Assembly: GCF_029892105.1 (NCBI RefSeq)
Contig: NZ_JARZAJ010000047.1
Coordinates: forward strand, 1 to 49,846
Direction: 5' to 3'
DNA length: 49,846 nt
DNA from: Kitasatospora sp. GP82
GTDB lineage: Bacteria > Actinomycetota > Actinomycetes > Streptomycetales > Streptomycetaceae
The notes under the pieces were generated by a model. That model was not told the origin of the DNA. It did no database searches and was given only the letters and a program-made list of their open reading frames with translations. This document shows positions 15,979-23,783 of this stretch, in pieces. Each line of letters starts with the position of its first letter. The first letter of the stretch is position 1. Made by a program: the position numbers and the translations under genes.

Positions 15979-16152
15979 ATGCCCTCTCACGAGATCCGCA
16001 TCAGCCACCCCGACCGGAGCGATGTCCGCATCGGCCCCGTCAACGACCGCTGGTCCTGGCCACCCCGCGCCGGCTGGGCCCTCGGGCTCTACCTCGGCCT
16101 GCACCTCGTCATCGCCGACCTGGCCACCACGACGCTGCGCCACCTGTGCTGA
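15979..16152 (+). CDS. Small protein with one membrane segment
   Basis: A 57-residue protein beginning MPSHEIRISHPDRSDVRIGP. A Trp-containing turn (RWSWPPRAG) leads into one hydrophobic segment, WALGLYLGLHLVIADLATT, ending near the C-terminus. The ribosome site is weak. It probably belongs with the neighbouring small membrane proteins. Confidence 0.45.
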   Translation: MPSHEIRISHPDRSDVRIGPVNDRWSWPPRAGWALGLYLGLHLVIADLATTTLRHLC

Positions 16153-16228
16153 CCCCGTGTCAACCCGACCGCGCCGCGAGAACCACGCGCCCGGGCTGAC
16201 AACCCCACCCGATCCGGAAGGCCAGGCC

Positions 16229-16360
16229 ATGATCACCGAGATCCCGCAGTACCTTCTCCACGCCGTGCTCGTCGTCCTGTTCCTTTCCGCCGCTGTCGCC
16301 TACGGCGTGCTGCTCAGCGCGCTGATTGTCCGCTTCCTCGACCGGCAGGTGACGGGATGA
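16229..16360 (+). CDS. Single-span small membrane protein
   Basis: A 43-residue protein, MITEIPQYLLHAVLVVLFLS and onward, that is almost entirely one membrane helix with a basic end (RFLDRQVTG). Its TGA overlaps the next ATG (ATGA), so the two are translationally coupled. This is the organisation of Spd-type operons, where tiny membrane proteins precede larger ones. Confidence 0.6.
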   Translation: MITEIPQYLLHAVLVVLFLSAAVAYGVLLSALIVRFLDRQVTG

Positions 16361-17343
16361 CCGAGCAGACCCTCACCCCCGGCGCCGCCGACCAGGGCGA
16401 CAGCGGCCGGCCCGAGTCCCGCGTCATCATCCCGACCCGGGTCCTGCCCGCCGCCGACCAGCCGCCGAAGCCCGACTTCCCGCCCTTCAACCAGCAGGAC
16501 CGCGCGGGCCTCGCGACGATCACCGACGCGGCGCCCGCCGCGGCCCGGCCGCCGGTCTTCGAGCAGCGGCACGACCCCAACCCGGCGTGGTGGCGGGACC
16601 TGGCCACGAAGGCGATGGGTACGCAGACCGAGGAGGTGGTGGCACCGACCGCGCCCGCGCCGGCGGCCGAGCCGCCCCCGGTCACCGCCACCGTCACGGT
16701 GAAGACCACCTTGCCCAGGCGCCCCAGCCGGCCGCCCGGCAACCCGTCCGCCGCGGCCGGGAACGGCAGCGGCGGGGGCTGGAACGGCCGGGGCCCCGGC
16801 CCCGGAGCGCCCCCCGAGGACCCGCCGTCGCACCACTCGACCTGCCCCAACTGCGGCGGAGAGTTCACCTCCTGCTCCTGCCCCCTGCACAAGACGCCGC
16901 AGACCCCGCCCGCACAGGCCGCCCCGCCGCAGGAGGACGAGACCGAGGAGGTCGAGCAGGAGGTCACGGTCGAGGTCAGGGTCGGCGAGAACAACGACGC
17001 GCCGAAGTCCAAGTTCAAACCGCCGACCCTGCGCGAGGCCCTCAAGCCCACGCCCAACAACACCGGCAACGGCTGGCACCGTGCCCGGCTGCTCTGGACG
17101 GCCAACTGGATCGGCCCGGTGGTCCCCGCCTGGGGCTTCGACATCCTGCCCAAAATGCAGCACCTGATTCTCTGGTTCCACGAGCCCGGCGGGCAGTTCT
17201 GGATGTCCGTCACGTTCGTCGGAGCTGGCGCCTGGATCGGCTGGCGCACCCGCGGCTGGTACCCGCCGCTCGCCTGGGTGCTGCGCATCCCCTTCGCCAC
17301 CGCGCTCGTCGCGGCCCTGACCGTCGTCATCCACCTCACCTGA
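16357..17343 (+). CDS. Membrane protein with a zinc-site linker, probable transfer/spread component
   Basis: A 328-residue protein. The first 160 residues are Pro/Ala-rich and disordered, and include GNGSGGGWNGRGPGPG. Then comes CPNCGGEFTSCSCPLHK, a likely zinc site, and an acidic stretch (EDETEEVEQEVTVEVRVGEN). The last 100 residues hold about three membrane segments (GQFWMSVTFVGAGAWIGW and FATALVAALTVVIHL among them). A disordered cytoplasmic domain joined to a membrane domain fits a conjugation accessory protein. No ATPase motif. Confidence 0.55.
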   Translation: MTEQTLTPGAADQGDSGRPESRVIIPTRVLPAADQPPKPDFPPFNQQDRAGLATITDAAPAAARPPVFEQRHDPNPAWWRDLATKAMGTQTEEVVAPTAPAPAAEPPPVTATVTVKTTLPRRPSRPPGNPSAAAGNGSGGGWNGRGPGPGAPPEDPPSHHSTCPNCGGEFTSCSCPLHKTPQTPPAQAAPPQEDETEEVEQEVTVEVRVGENNDAPKSKFKPPTLREALKPTPNNTGNGWHRARLLWTANWIGPVVPAWGFDILPKMQHLILWFHEPGGQFWMSVTFVGAGAWIGWRTRGWYPPLAWVLRIPFATALVAALTVVIHLT

Positions 17344-17362
17344 GAATCGGAGTCACCCACCC

Positions 17363-17830
17363 ATGTCCGACCTCGTCAACGCCGCCGTACAGCTCGCCGC
17401 CGTGCCCGCCACCTCCATGCACGGCTCCGGCCTCGGCGCCATCACCACCGCCGGTCTGGCCGGTGTCGGGACCGTCGTGCAGATCGCGATCCTGAAGAAC
17501 GGCGCCAACCCGCGGATCGCCGGAAAGCTCAAGTGGGAGCACCTCGCGATCGCTGGCTACGTCAACGCCACCCTCTACGGCACTGCCGGCTGGGCGGGCC
17601 CCAGCGACGCCATCAACAGCATGACCGCGCCGCTCGCCGTGTCCTGGGGATCGGGCTGCGTGGCGCTCGCCATCACCGGCGTCCTCTGGCTGCGCACCCA
17701 CGGCAAGTGGCGGGCCTCGATCCTGGGCTTCACCGCCGGCGTCCTCTACAAGGCCGCTGACGGCTGGTGGTCAATCGGGACGATGGCCATCACCTACCTC
17801 GCCGACCACCTGCCCCACCTGGGGCACTGA
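17363..17830 (+). CDS. Polytopic membrane protein, probable transfer/spread component
   Basis: A 155-residue protein with four hydrophobic segments, including GLGAITTAGLAGVGTVVQIA, VSWGSGCVALAITGVLWL and WWSIGTMAITYLADHL. The short loops are Gly- and Trp-rich. Its TGA overlaps the ATG of the next gene, and it starts 20 bp after the preceding one, so it sits within one operon. The layout resembles small membrane proteins encoded beside spdB-like genes. No family recognised with certainty. Confidence 0.6.
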   Translation: MSDLVNAAVQLAAVPATSMHGSGLGAITTAGLAGVGTVVQIAILKNGANPRIAGKLKWEHLAIAGYVNATLYGTAGWAGPSDAINSMTAPLAVSWGSGCVALAITGVLWLRTHGKWRASILGFTAGVLYKAADGWWSIGTMAITYLADHLPHLGH

Positions 17831-19011
17831 TGGCCATCGACACCGCGGTGGCCACGGAGCACCCTCCGGCGCCTGTCCCGGCCGACCTTGACGACGGTGT
17901 TGAGGCCGAGGTCGAGGATGACGACGAGAGGGCGGGGGAGGACGTCCCCGAGCGGGTCGCACGGGTGCTGTCCGAGGTATTCCGAGCAGCACTGCCCTAC
18001 GTCATCGGCGTCCGGGGGACGCTGTCGCTGGTCACCGGGACCTACGTCATCGTCAAGAACACCGTCATCTGGGTCTGGTCCGGCAACGGCATGGAGCTGT
18101 TCGCGCCCGGGATCGCCCGCAGGCGCGAGGCGAAGGCCACGGCGCAGCGGGCTGCGCAGCGCGCGACGGCCAAGGCCAAGGGGAAGGCGGTGCCCGGCAA
18201 GCCGACGCCCAGGCCGAAAGCGGGTGCGGGCAAGCGGCGGGCGGCGAAGCCGGTCCCCGTCGAGGACAAGGCTCCGCAGGAGCAGCCCCAGGGGATCGAG
18301 GGCAAGGAGATTCCGGCGCCGCTGCTGCGCTTGATGGGGCTGGGCCTCGGTGTGTCCCTGGTCGTCTACTACATGCCGGACAACCCGGCGGTCTGGATGC
18401 CGCTGGTGCTGGTGCCGTGGGCCGTCGCCGCCTGGACGTACGCGCCGGTCGCCGAGCCGAAGGCCGCCAAGCCGAAGCAGGAGCAGGCCAACGACGAGGA
18501 CGCGGACTGGGACGACGAGGAGGACGGCCTGTCGGCGGAGCAGGAGGCAGGGGGGCAGCGGGTCCTCTCCGCCGAGGAGGTCGAGGCCACGTTCCGACTG
18601 TACGTCGAGCACAAGGTCGCCGCCCGGTACGCCGAGGGTGTCCGGGGCATCAAGCAGGGCGTCCACATCGAGGACATGCTGGCCGACCTGAAGACGCAGA
18701 ACCTGATCTCCGACCCGGCCTGGAACACCAGCGCCCTGGCGTCCTACCTCCGCCGGATCGGCATCCCCCTCCGGGACCCCCTGCCACTGACCGTAGCGGG
18801 CAAGAAGCTGAACCGGATCGGGGTCGACTTCAAGGAACTTACCCAGGCCCTCGGCCGAGAGCCCCGACTGCCCCCCTGTCCGGTCCCCGATCTGACCCCC
18901 CGGGAGGACCCCGAACCAGCCCCCTCGACCCCCTCCGCGAGCCCTGCTCAGGGGCGCCGGGAAGACCGGCAACCCACCCCCGCCCACACCCCCCGCCAGA
19001 GGGCCGGATGA
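17830..19011 (+). CDS. Membrane protein with a basic linker and cytoplasmic helical domain
   Basis: A 393-residue protein. Residues 1-50 are acidic, followed by a hydrophobic stretch around LPYVIGVRGTLSLVTGTYVI. A very basic Lys/Ala/Arg region (RREAKATAQRAAQRATAKAK) comes next, then two membrane segments (LLRLMGLGLGVSLVVYYM; WMPLVLVPWAVAAWTY), an acidic linker and a helical domain (SAEEVEATFRLYVEHKVAAR, then ASYLRRIGIPLRDPLPLTVA) that looks like a winged helix. The last 60 residues are Pro-rich. This is plausibly the DNA-contacting membrane component of a transfer system, but it lacks Walker motifs. A strong terminator follows. Confidence 0.55.
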   Translation: MAIDTAVATEHPPAPVPADLDDGVEAEVEDDDERAGEDVPERVARVLSEVFRAALPYVIGVRGTLSLVTGTYVIVKNTVIWVWSGNGMELFAPGIARRREAKATAQRAAQRATAKAKGKAVPGKPTPRPKAGAGKRRAAKPVPVEDKAPQEQPQGIEGKEIPAPLLRLMGLGLGVSLVVYYMPDNPAVWMPLVLVPWAVAAWTYAPVAEPKAAKPKQEQANDEDADWDDEEDGLSAEQEAGGQRVLSAEEVEATFRLYVEHKVAARYAEGVRGIKQGVHIEDMLADLKTQNLISDPAWNTSALASYLRRIGIPLRDPLPLTVAGKKLNRIGVDFKELTQALGREPRLPPCPVPDLTPREDPEPAPSTPSASPAQGRREDRQPTPAHTPRQRAG

Positions 19012-19107
19012 CCCCCGCCGGCAGGCCCGCGAACAGCCGTCCAGCCAGCCCTGCCCGAGCCGGACGCGGCCCGCCGCTCCCCCATCTCCACATAGCCACA
19101 ACCGCCC

Positions 19108-19193
19108 CCTACCGCAGCGCCCTACCAGCACTCTGACCTGCACAAATACCGGATGCCCTACCAGCCCTACCGACGACCTACCACCGCCCTACC
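19108..19193 (+). repeat. Six CCTACC repeats, iteron-like
   Basis: CCTACC begins at 19108, 19121, 19157, 19166, 19177 and 19188. Three copies extend to GCCCTACCAGC, and the last four are spaced 9-11 bp, about one helical turn. The block lies between a gene end (19011) and a very strong hairpin (19198-19239), in a stretch without genes. Confidence 0.5.
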
Positions 19194-19197
19194 AGCC

Positions 19198-19239
19198 CCG
19201 GGAGGGGCGCAGCAGCACCCGCTGCCGCGCCCCTCCCGG
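19198..19239 (+). terminator. Very strong hairpin, probable transcription terminator
   Basis: A 19-bp stem with one A-C mismatch (arm starts CCGGGAGGGGCGC) around the loop ACCC. It separates the transfer-like operon ending at 19011 from the gene at 19298. No T-run follows. Confidence 0.7.
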
Positions 19240-19297
19240 AGTCTGCCCGGGCGAACGGGGCAGGTCGGACTGGGCGTTACCTCAGATTGGAATCAGC

Positions 19298-19762
19298 GTG
19301 TCCACTTGGCTGCTCGAGCGGGCGAGGACCCTCGCCCTCGCCGGCTCCCCGTCCCGCCGAACCCTCGTGATCGACTTCGACGGGGTCGTCCACGACCAGA
19401 ACGACGGATGGCGCGGCGGCGAGGTCTACGGCCCGCCGATCCCCGGCGCCGTCCAGGAGTTGCAGCGCCGGTCCGCGGGCGGATGGTCGCTGGCGATCGT
19501 CACTGCCCGTCACCACGACCTGCACGACGACGTCGCGCGGTGGGTGGAGAAGCACACCGCGCTGCCGACGGTCGTGTGTGCGCAGCGGCACGCCTACTGG
19601 CACGGTCCCGAGATCCTGGTGACCAACGTGAAGCCCGGCGCGGTCGCGTACGTCGACGACAACGCCGTCCGGTTCACCCTGGCGGCCGGCGGATGGACGA
19701 CCGCGCTGGCGGGTCTCCCGTACTCCCCGGACGAGGTCCTGGCGCTCGGCGGCCCGGCGTGA
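19298..19762 (+). CDS. HAD-like phosphatase domain protein
   Basis: A 154-residue protein from a GTG. The signatures are motif I VIDFDGVVHD at about residue 25 (the two Asp of the phospho-aspartyl site), motif II VTAR near residue 68, and a C-terminal Asp pair in AYVDDNAVRF near residue 115. The size matches small, cap-less HAD enzymes found in phages and mobile elements that act on nucleotides, sugars or polynucleotide 3' ends. The Lys of motif III may be K in NVKPGAV. It overlaps the next gene by GTGA. Confidence 0.75.
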   Translation: MSTWLLERARTLALAGSPSRRTLVIDFDGVVHDQNDGWRGGEVYGPPIPGAVQELQRRSAGGWSLAIVTARHHDLHDDVARWVEKHTALPTVVCAQRHAYWHGPEILVTNVKPGAVAYVDDNAVRFTLAAGGWTTALAGLPYSPDEVLALGGPA

Positions 19763-20115
19763 ACGCGCCTTCGGTCTCGCTCATCCCGGCGGAGCTGCGC
19801 CGCGCGCTGCTGGAGGAACTGAAAGGCGTGGAACCGGCCAGCGCTGCGGTCGTCACCGGGATCGCCGCGGCGGTTCAGCAGATGCGCGACCACGACCACG
19901 AGCGGGACGACATTCACTGCGACGACCAGCTCGGGGTGTTGGGGCAGAGGGCCCCGTTCCTGCTGCTGCGGCTCCTGGAGGTGGAGGAGGAGCTCCACCT
20001 CCTGCGGGCCCGGCGTGGGCACGACGGTGACGACGACGCCGGTGGCAGTCCGGCTATGCCGCAGTCCCCGGGAGCCGGTGCCCGTCCGGGCCGGGATGGG
20101 CCGGGGGCGCCGTAG
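19759..20115 (+). CDS. Unknown hydrophilic protein coupled to the HAD-like gene
   Basis: A 118-residue protein whose GTG overlaps the preceding TGA. Early helices (LIPAELRRALLEELKGVEPA) are followed by a His/Asp-rich segment (MRDHDHERDDIHCDDQLG), a Leu-rich helix (FLLLRLLEVEEELHLLRARR) and a Gly/Pro-rich tail. The His/Asp cluster might bind metal. No family recognised. Coupling to the HAD-like gene suggests a shared task. Confidence 0.55.
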   Translation: MNAPSVSLIPAELRRALLEELKGVEPASAAVVTGIAAAVQQMRDHDHERDDIHCDDQLGVLGQRAPFLLLRLLEVEEELHLLRARRGHDGDDDAGGSPAMPQSPGAGARPGRDGPGAP

Positions 20116-20260
20116 CGAAGTCCTCCAATGTCCGAGCCCAGGCGGCCCCGGGCGGTCCTGCCCGCGCGAGCGGCAGGAACTGCCCCGGGCCGCCCCGACT
20201 TCCTTCACCGCTTACCGTGCCGCCCGGCCGGGCGGCACCCCGACCCTGATCGAGGCGTCC

Positions 20261-20560
20261 ATGCCGGTCATCGACCACCCCGTCCTGCGGGTACTCCTCC
20301 TGCTCTTCCTCGCCTGCCTCCTCATCCTGCTGATGCTGCCGGTCACCCGCCGCTCCAGCCCGATTCGGGCGCTGCGTGCCGCCGCCCTTCCGTGGCTGCC
20401 CGAGGCACGCGAAGGGCATACCAGTTCGCCTCACCTGCCCCGGCGGGTGCTGGGCGGCGCCGTCGTCGTCGGCATCGCCTGCTTCACCATCGGCGGCGAC
20501 CTGACGGCCCTGCTCGGCTTCGTCCTCGCTGCCGCCGGAGTCCTGCTGTACGGGATCTGA
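20261..20560 (+). CDS. Small membrane protein with two or three spans
   Basis: A 99-residue protein starting MPVIDHPVLRVLLLLFLACL. The first span is at residues 8-28, followed by a basic/Ser loop and two further hydrophobic stretches (GAVVVGIACFTIGGDLTALL, then GFVLAAAGVLLYG). The protein ends in the membrane. No ribosome site stands out, and no known family is recognised. Confidence 0.5.
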   Translation: MPVIDHPVLRVLLLLFLACLLILLMLPVTRRSSPIRALRAAALPWLPEAREGHTSSPHLPRRVLGGAVVVGIACFTIGGDLTALLGFVLAAAGVLLYGI

Positions 20561-20764
20561 ACCGCGCCTGGCCACCGGCCCTGCCTGCCCGCCGCACCGC
20601 CGGGGCGGCCGACATCAGCCACCTGTCCCGGCGCGCGCCGATCCCTTCGAGGGGAAGCGGACCGTCGAGAAAACCCGCTACGTCCCACACGCCGGTGGGG
20701 CGGACCACCGATTCCTGAGACACCGGAGCACGGCCGCCGCGAAGATCTGTCCACGTATCAACCC

Positions 20765-20816
20765 CGGGTGGGCACCGCCGGACCGCCGCCGCCGGTGGAC
20801 CGGCGGTGCCCACCCG
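20765..20816. terminator. 15-bp inverted repeat with a 22-base loop
   Basis: CGGGTGGGCACCGCC and its exact complement flank a GC-rich 22-base spacer. It lies in the 320-bp gap 20561-20880, about 65 bp before the next gene. It may be a terminator of the upstream genes or a protein-binding site. The rest of the gap shows nothing clear. Confidence 0.45.
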
Positions 20817-20880
20817 ACACCGACCCCAGGTTCGAGGCAGATTCCTGCCCAGCCCGACCGACCCGGAGAGCGAGAGCACC

Positions 20881-21246
20881 GTGTTCAGACGCCGCAGCCG
20901 CCGGGCGAAGGCCCTCACCGCCGTCGACCTGACGCTGCGCCTCAACGAGCAGATGCGCAGCAGCCGTCGGCAGCCGGATTGCCCGGTGACCAGCCCGCCC
21001 CGGCGGCCCGAGGCGCAGGACCTTCAACGTCCCCTCACCGAAGTGCACTTGGACCAGGCTCTGGTCCTGGAGCGCGTCAGCCGCCTGGCCCGGACGGCCC
21101 GAAGCGGCGACACCAGCGACCACCCCGACAACCGCGAGCTACTGGAGGCCCTGGACTGGGCGGTCTACCTCACCGGCCAGGCCGCCGAGGCCCTGCAGCT
21201 CGCTGCCTTGGCCACCTGCCCGGACCGTTGCCACACCTGGACCTGA
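20881..21246 (+). CDS. Unknown helical protein
   Basis: A 121-residue protein from a GTG. The basic start MFRRRSRRAKALTAVDLTLR is followed by helices (LTEVHLDQALVLERVSRLAR, then ELLEALDWAVYLTGQAAEAL), ending in CPDRCHTW, a possible small metal site. It is 58 bp before the next gene. No family recognised. Confidence 0.55.
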   Translation: MFRRRSRRAKALTAVDLTLRLNEQMRSSRRQPDCPVTSPPRRPEAQDLQRPLTEVHLDQALVLERVSRLARTARSGDTSDHPDNRELLEALDWAVYLTGQAAEALQLAALATCPDRCHTWT

Positions 21247-21304
21247 GCCGCTGCGGGACGGACAGCACCTGTCCGCAGCGCCGACCAGCAAGGAGAGCAA
21301 GCCC

Positions 21305-22627
21305 ATGACCACCACCGTCACCACCCGCAGCACCAACGGACCCGGCGTCGCCGACAGCCGCGTTTCTGTGCGCCCCGTCGACCCGGGCACCTGGATCGGC
21401 CCGCCCGAGGACAATGAGGCGTACGGCCGCGGGCGCAAGACCCACGAGTACATCAAGGTCTCCTTCACCCCCGCGTCGGGCGAACTGACCGCCGATTGGA
21501 ACGAGAGCTACGACAGCCGCTACCGCAGCAGCTGGGGCCCCAAGGAGCCCGAGGACTTCCGCAAGGAGGCCCTGTCCGGGGTCTCGGTCTCGGCGGGCAG
21601 CCAGTGCCCGGACCGCGAGCCCGAGCTGATCACCCGCTACGACTGGCTCGTCTCCGGCTACGCCAACGCCGTCGAGGTGAACACCATGCTCACCCTGCTG
21701 GCGCGGCTGATCCCGACGATGCTCGACGCCTACGCGCCGGTCCCCGGCCGGCCCGGGTGCCTGGACTGGACGCCGACCGCCGCCTCCTACGCACGCCTCA
21801 TCGCCACCCTGGTCAAGGGCATCCGCTACTACCTCCCCGACGGCCAGCCGGCCAAGGACAACCTGCAGCGGGCGCTGGACGAGCGGGCCAGCACCGAGAA
21901 GCGCTACATCACGTGGAGCCAGCTGCACCAGCTCAACCCCCACCTTGCCCCCGGCGAGCTCGCGCTGGCAGGCGACGCCGAGCTGGACGCCGCCGCCCGC
22001 GAAGTCACCAGTAGGCTGTACGGCAGCTACGGGCACGACCTGCTGCTCCCGGAGTCCGTGGGCCGCCCGTTCACGCTGCTGGTCACCAGCGCCCGGATCG
22101 GCCTGCACGAGTTCCGGCGGGACGCCGCCGAGGGGCTGCGGGTCGTGGACGCGACCGATTGGTACGCCGACCACCCCGGCGTCGAGGCCCGCATGCAGCC
22201 CGGCTGGACGGACGAGGACCTGGCCAACCTCCTGCAGCCCGACGAGGAGCGCACCGCCGCCAACGCGGGCGTGCGGCTGGTCGGCCTGCCGACCTACCTC
22301 ACCCAGCGCCGCACCCTCCAGCGCGAGCAGGCCCGCGCTGAACTCCGCCGCCTGGCCGGCCTCGCCACCCACAACAGCACCCCGCAACGGCGCCGCGCGG
22401 TCGCGGGCCTGCTCCTGACGATCGACGGCTGGGACGACCCGGCCGACGGCACCGAAGACCGCGACCAGCGCCTGGGCGACCTCGCCGGGATGAGCCCCGA
22501 GGCCGTGGCCCTGCTGCGCACCCGGATCGGCGGGGTGGAGGCGTGGGACGGCTGGGTGCCGGTCGTCCTGGTGCGCGCCGCCTCGCCGGAGCGCCGCCGA
22601 CGGTGGTTCGGACAGACCGTCAAGTGA
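21305..22627 (+). CDS. Unknown 440-residue protein of the accessory region
   Basis: ATG with AAGGAG upstream. A substantial soluble protein with no membrane segment and no recognised catalytic motif. The N-terminal third is rich in aromatic residues (KTHEYIKVSFTPASGELTAD, then ESYDSRYRSSWGPKEPEDF). The middle is helical (NAVEVNTMLTLLARLIPTML, RLIATLVKGIRYYL). A conserved-looking stretch ends WDGWVPVVLVRAASPERRRRWF. Codon use is strongly host-like, so it is a real gene. It could be a structural or DNA-handling protein of the element; I do not assign a function. Confidence 0.7.
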   Translation: MTTTVTTRSTNGPGVADSRVSVRPVDPGTWIGPPEDNEAYGRGRKTHEYIKVSFTPASGELTADWNESYDSRYRSSWGPKEPEDFRKEALSGVSVSAGSQCPDREPELITRYDWLVSGYANAVEVNTMLTLLARLIPTMLDAYAPVPGRPGCLDWTPTAASYARLIATLVKGIRYYLPDGQPAKDNLQRALDERASTEKRYITWSQLHQLNPHLAPGELALAGDAELDAAAREVTSRLYGSYGHDLLLPESVGRPFTLLVTSARIGLHEFRRDAAEGLRVVDATDWYADHPGVEARMQPGWTDEDLANLLQPDEERTAANAGVRLVGLPTYLTQRRTLQREQARAELRRLAGLATHNSTPQRRRAVAGLLLTIDGWDDPADGTEDRDQRLGDLAGMSPEAVALLRTRIGGVEAWDGWVPVVLVRAASPERRRRWFGQTVK

Positions 22628-22739
22628 CCCATGCCACACGCCGGCTGCCCAGCGGTGGGCAGCCAGTCGCCGCAGTTCCCGACACCATGACGCGCACGGC
22701 TGCTGCCGACCGCACCCACCGGACCACCTCGAGGAAACC

Positions 22740-22994
22740 ATGACCCGACGTCTGCGCCACACCCGACGCGTGGAGCGGCTCGCCCTGCTCGGCTCGCTGC
22801 TCGCGCTCTTCGGAGAGCTGCACCCGCTGTTCGACCTGTGGGTTAACGCGGCAAAGGCCGTGTCCACCTTCCTCGGCGTCTCGCTTTCGAGGGGCATTCG
22901 CCGAGCGCGGTCCGCCCGAGATTCCGTTCGGGTGTCTCGGTTGGCGGGCGTCGACATTGCGCCTCGGAATGCACTCTCGGGAGTGACGGCATGA
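22740..22994 (+). CDS. Small basic amphipathic protein
   Basis: An 84-residue protein starting MTRRLRHTRRVERLALLGSL. A Leu-rich hydrophobic segment (LALLGSLLALFGELHPLFDL) is followed by a basic tail with SRGIRRARSARDSVRVSRLA. It may associate with the membrane. It overlaps the next gene by ATGA, indicating coupling. The second half has more A and T than its neighbours (ATTCGC, TTTCGA), so its reality is moderate. Confidence 0.5.
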   Translation: MTRRLRHTRRVERLALLGSLLALFGELHPLFDLWVNAAKAVSTFLGVSLSRGIRRARSARDSVRVSRLAGVDIAPRNALSGVTA

Positions 22995-23470
22995 CGACGT
23001 CGATCGATCAGCTCGCCACCTTGGCGACGTTCGGTTCCGTCTGGGCTGTGCTGGCCGTTGGTCACAACGTCGCGGACCACGTACTCGGCCAGAGCGATCA
23101 CCAGGCCGCGAACAAGGGTGCGCCGAGCGCCGATGATGTGTCCGCCGGGGTGAGTCCGCGCCGGGGTTGGATGGCCTGCCTGGCCCATGTTGGCCAGTAC
23201 CACCTCGTCATGGCCGCGCTTCTCGCCCTGGTATGGCTGTTCATCCCGCTCCCGCTGTCCGTGACCGGGCTGGCCGCCGGCTTTGCATGGTCGGCGGCCA
23301 GCCATGCTGTGCTGGACCGGCGTTGGCCGGTGCGATGGCTGCTGCAGCACACCGGCTCGCCGGACTTCGCCAACCTGCGGACGGCCGGGCTCAATGGGAT
23401 GTACTTGGCTGATCAAGCTCTGCACGCCTTGGCTCTGCTTGTCTCCGCGCTCCTGATCACCCGCTTGTGA
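22991..23470 (+). CDS. Polytopic membrane protein, DUF3307-like
   Basis: A 159-residue protein with four hydrophobic segments and spaced Asp/His residues at helix ends (VGHNVADHVLGQSDHQ, HVGQYHLVMAALL, SHAVLDRRWPVRWLL, YLADQALHALALL). This His/Asp pattern resembles the DUF3307 family of phage- and plasmid-borne membrane proteins, whose function is unknown. It is the last gene of the plus-strand series; a hairpin-rich convergent region follows. Confidence 0.55.
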   Translation: MTTSIDQLATLATFGSVWAVLAVGHNVADHVLGQSDHQAANKGAPSADDVSAGVSPRRGWMACLAHVGQYHLVMAALLALVWLFIPLPLSVTGLAAGFAWSAASHAVLDRRWPVRWLLQHTGSPDFANLRTAGLNGMYLADQALHALALLVSALLITRL

Positions 23471-23555
23471 TTTCCGCTAAATGACTACCTATTTCCAATC
23501 CCCGAAGCCACAGGTCAACCCGCGAATGTCCGGAATGAGGGATTCGTGGAAGTGC

Positions 23556-23586
23556 TCGTCGAACGGTCACTGCGACCGTTCGACGA
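23556..23586. terminator. 13-bp inverted repeat downstream of the DUF3307-like gene
   Basis: TCGTCGAACGGTC and its exact complement surround ACTGC. It is the first of several dyads in the convergent intergenic region and is a plausible terminator for the long plus-strand series. No T-run. Confidence 0.5.
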
Positions 23587-23619
23587 CCGGAGTGTCGGGG
23601 TGGGTGCGAAGTACGGGGC

Positions 23620-23783
23620 GGTCTCCAGGGAGACCTCTCACCCGGAGGCCGGCGAACTCGGTCGGCGGACCGACTCGGCCTTGATCGTTCTCAAGTTGGT
23701 GGCCACCAACTTGCCCTGGGGCCCACCTGATACCCAGGCTACCGAGCCCGTCGGCCCGAGGGCTTGAGAGCAAGGTTCTCAAG
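23620..23783. repeat. Cluster of further inverted repeats, including a 22-bp perfect palindrome
   Basis: The dyads are GGTCTCC-AG-GGAGACC at 23620-23635, GTCGG-CGGA-CCGAC at 23661-23674, a perfect 22-bp palindrome with half-site CAAGTTGGTGG at 23692-23713, and CTTGAGA/TCTCAAG at 23763-23783, the last overlapping the stop codon of the minus-strand gene. No gene is supported in 23471-23778. Confidence 0.6.

Noticed and set aside
21170..23425. Very long open frame on the minus strand opposite the 440-residue gene
   Set aside because: It is the GC-driven shadow of well-supported plus-strand genes; its codon use and composition (Arg/Gly/Ala-rich, no motif) are not those of a protein gene. The same holds for the long minus frame opposite the SpdB-like gene.
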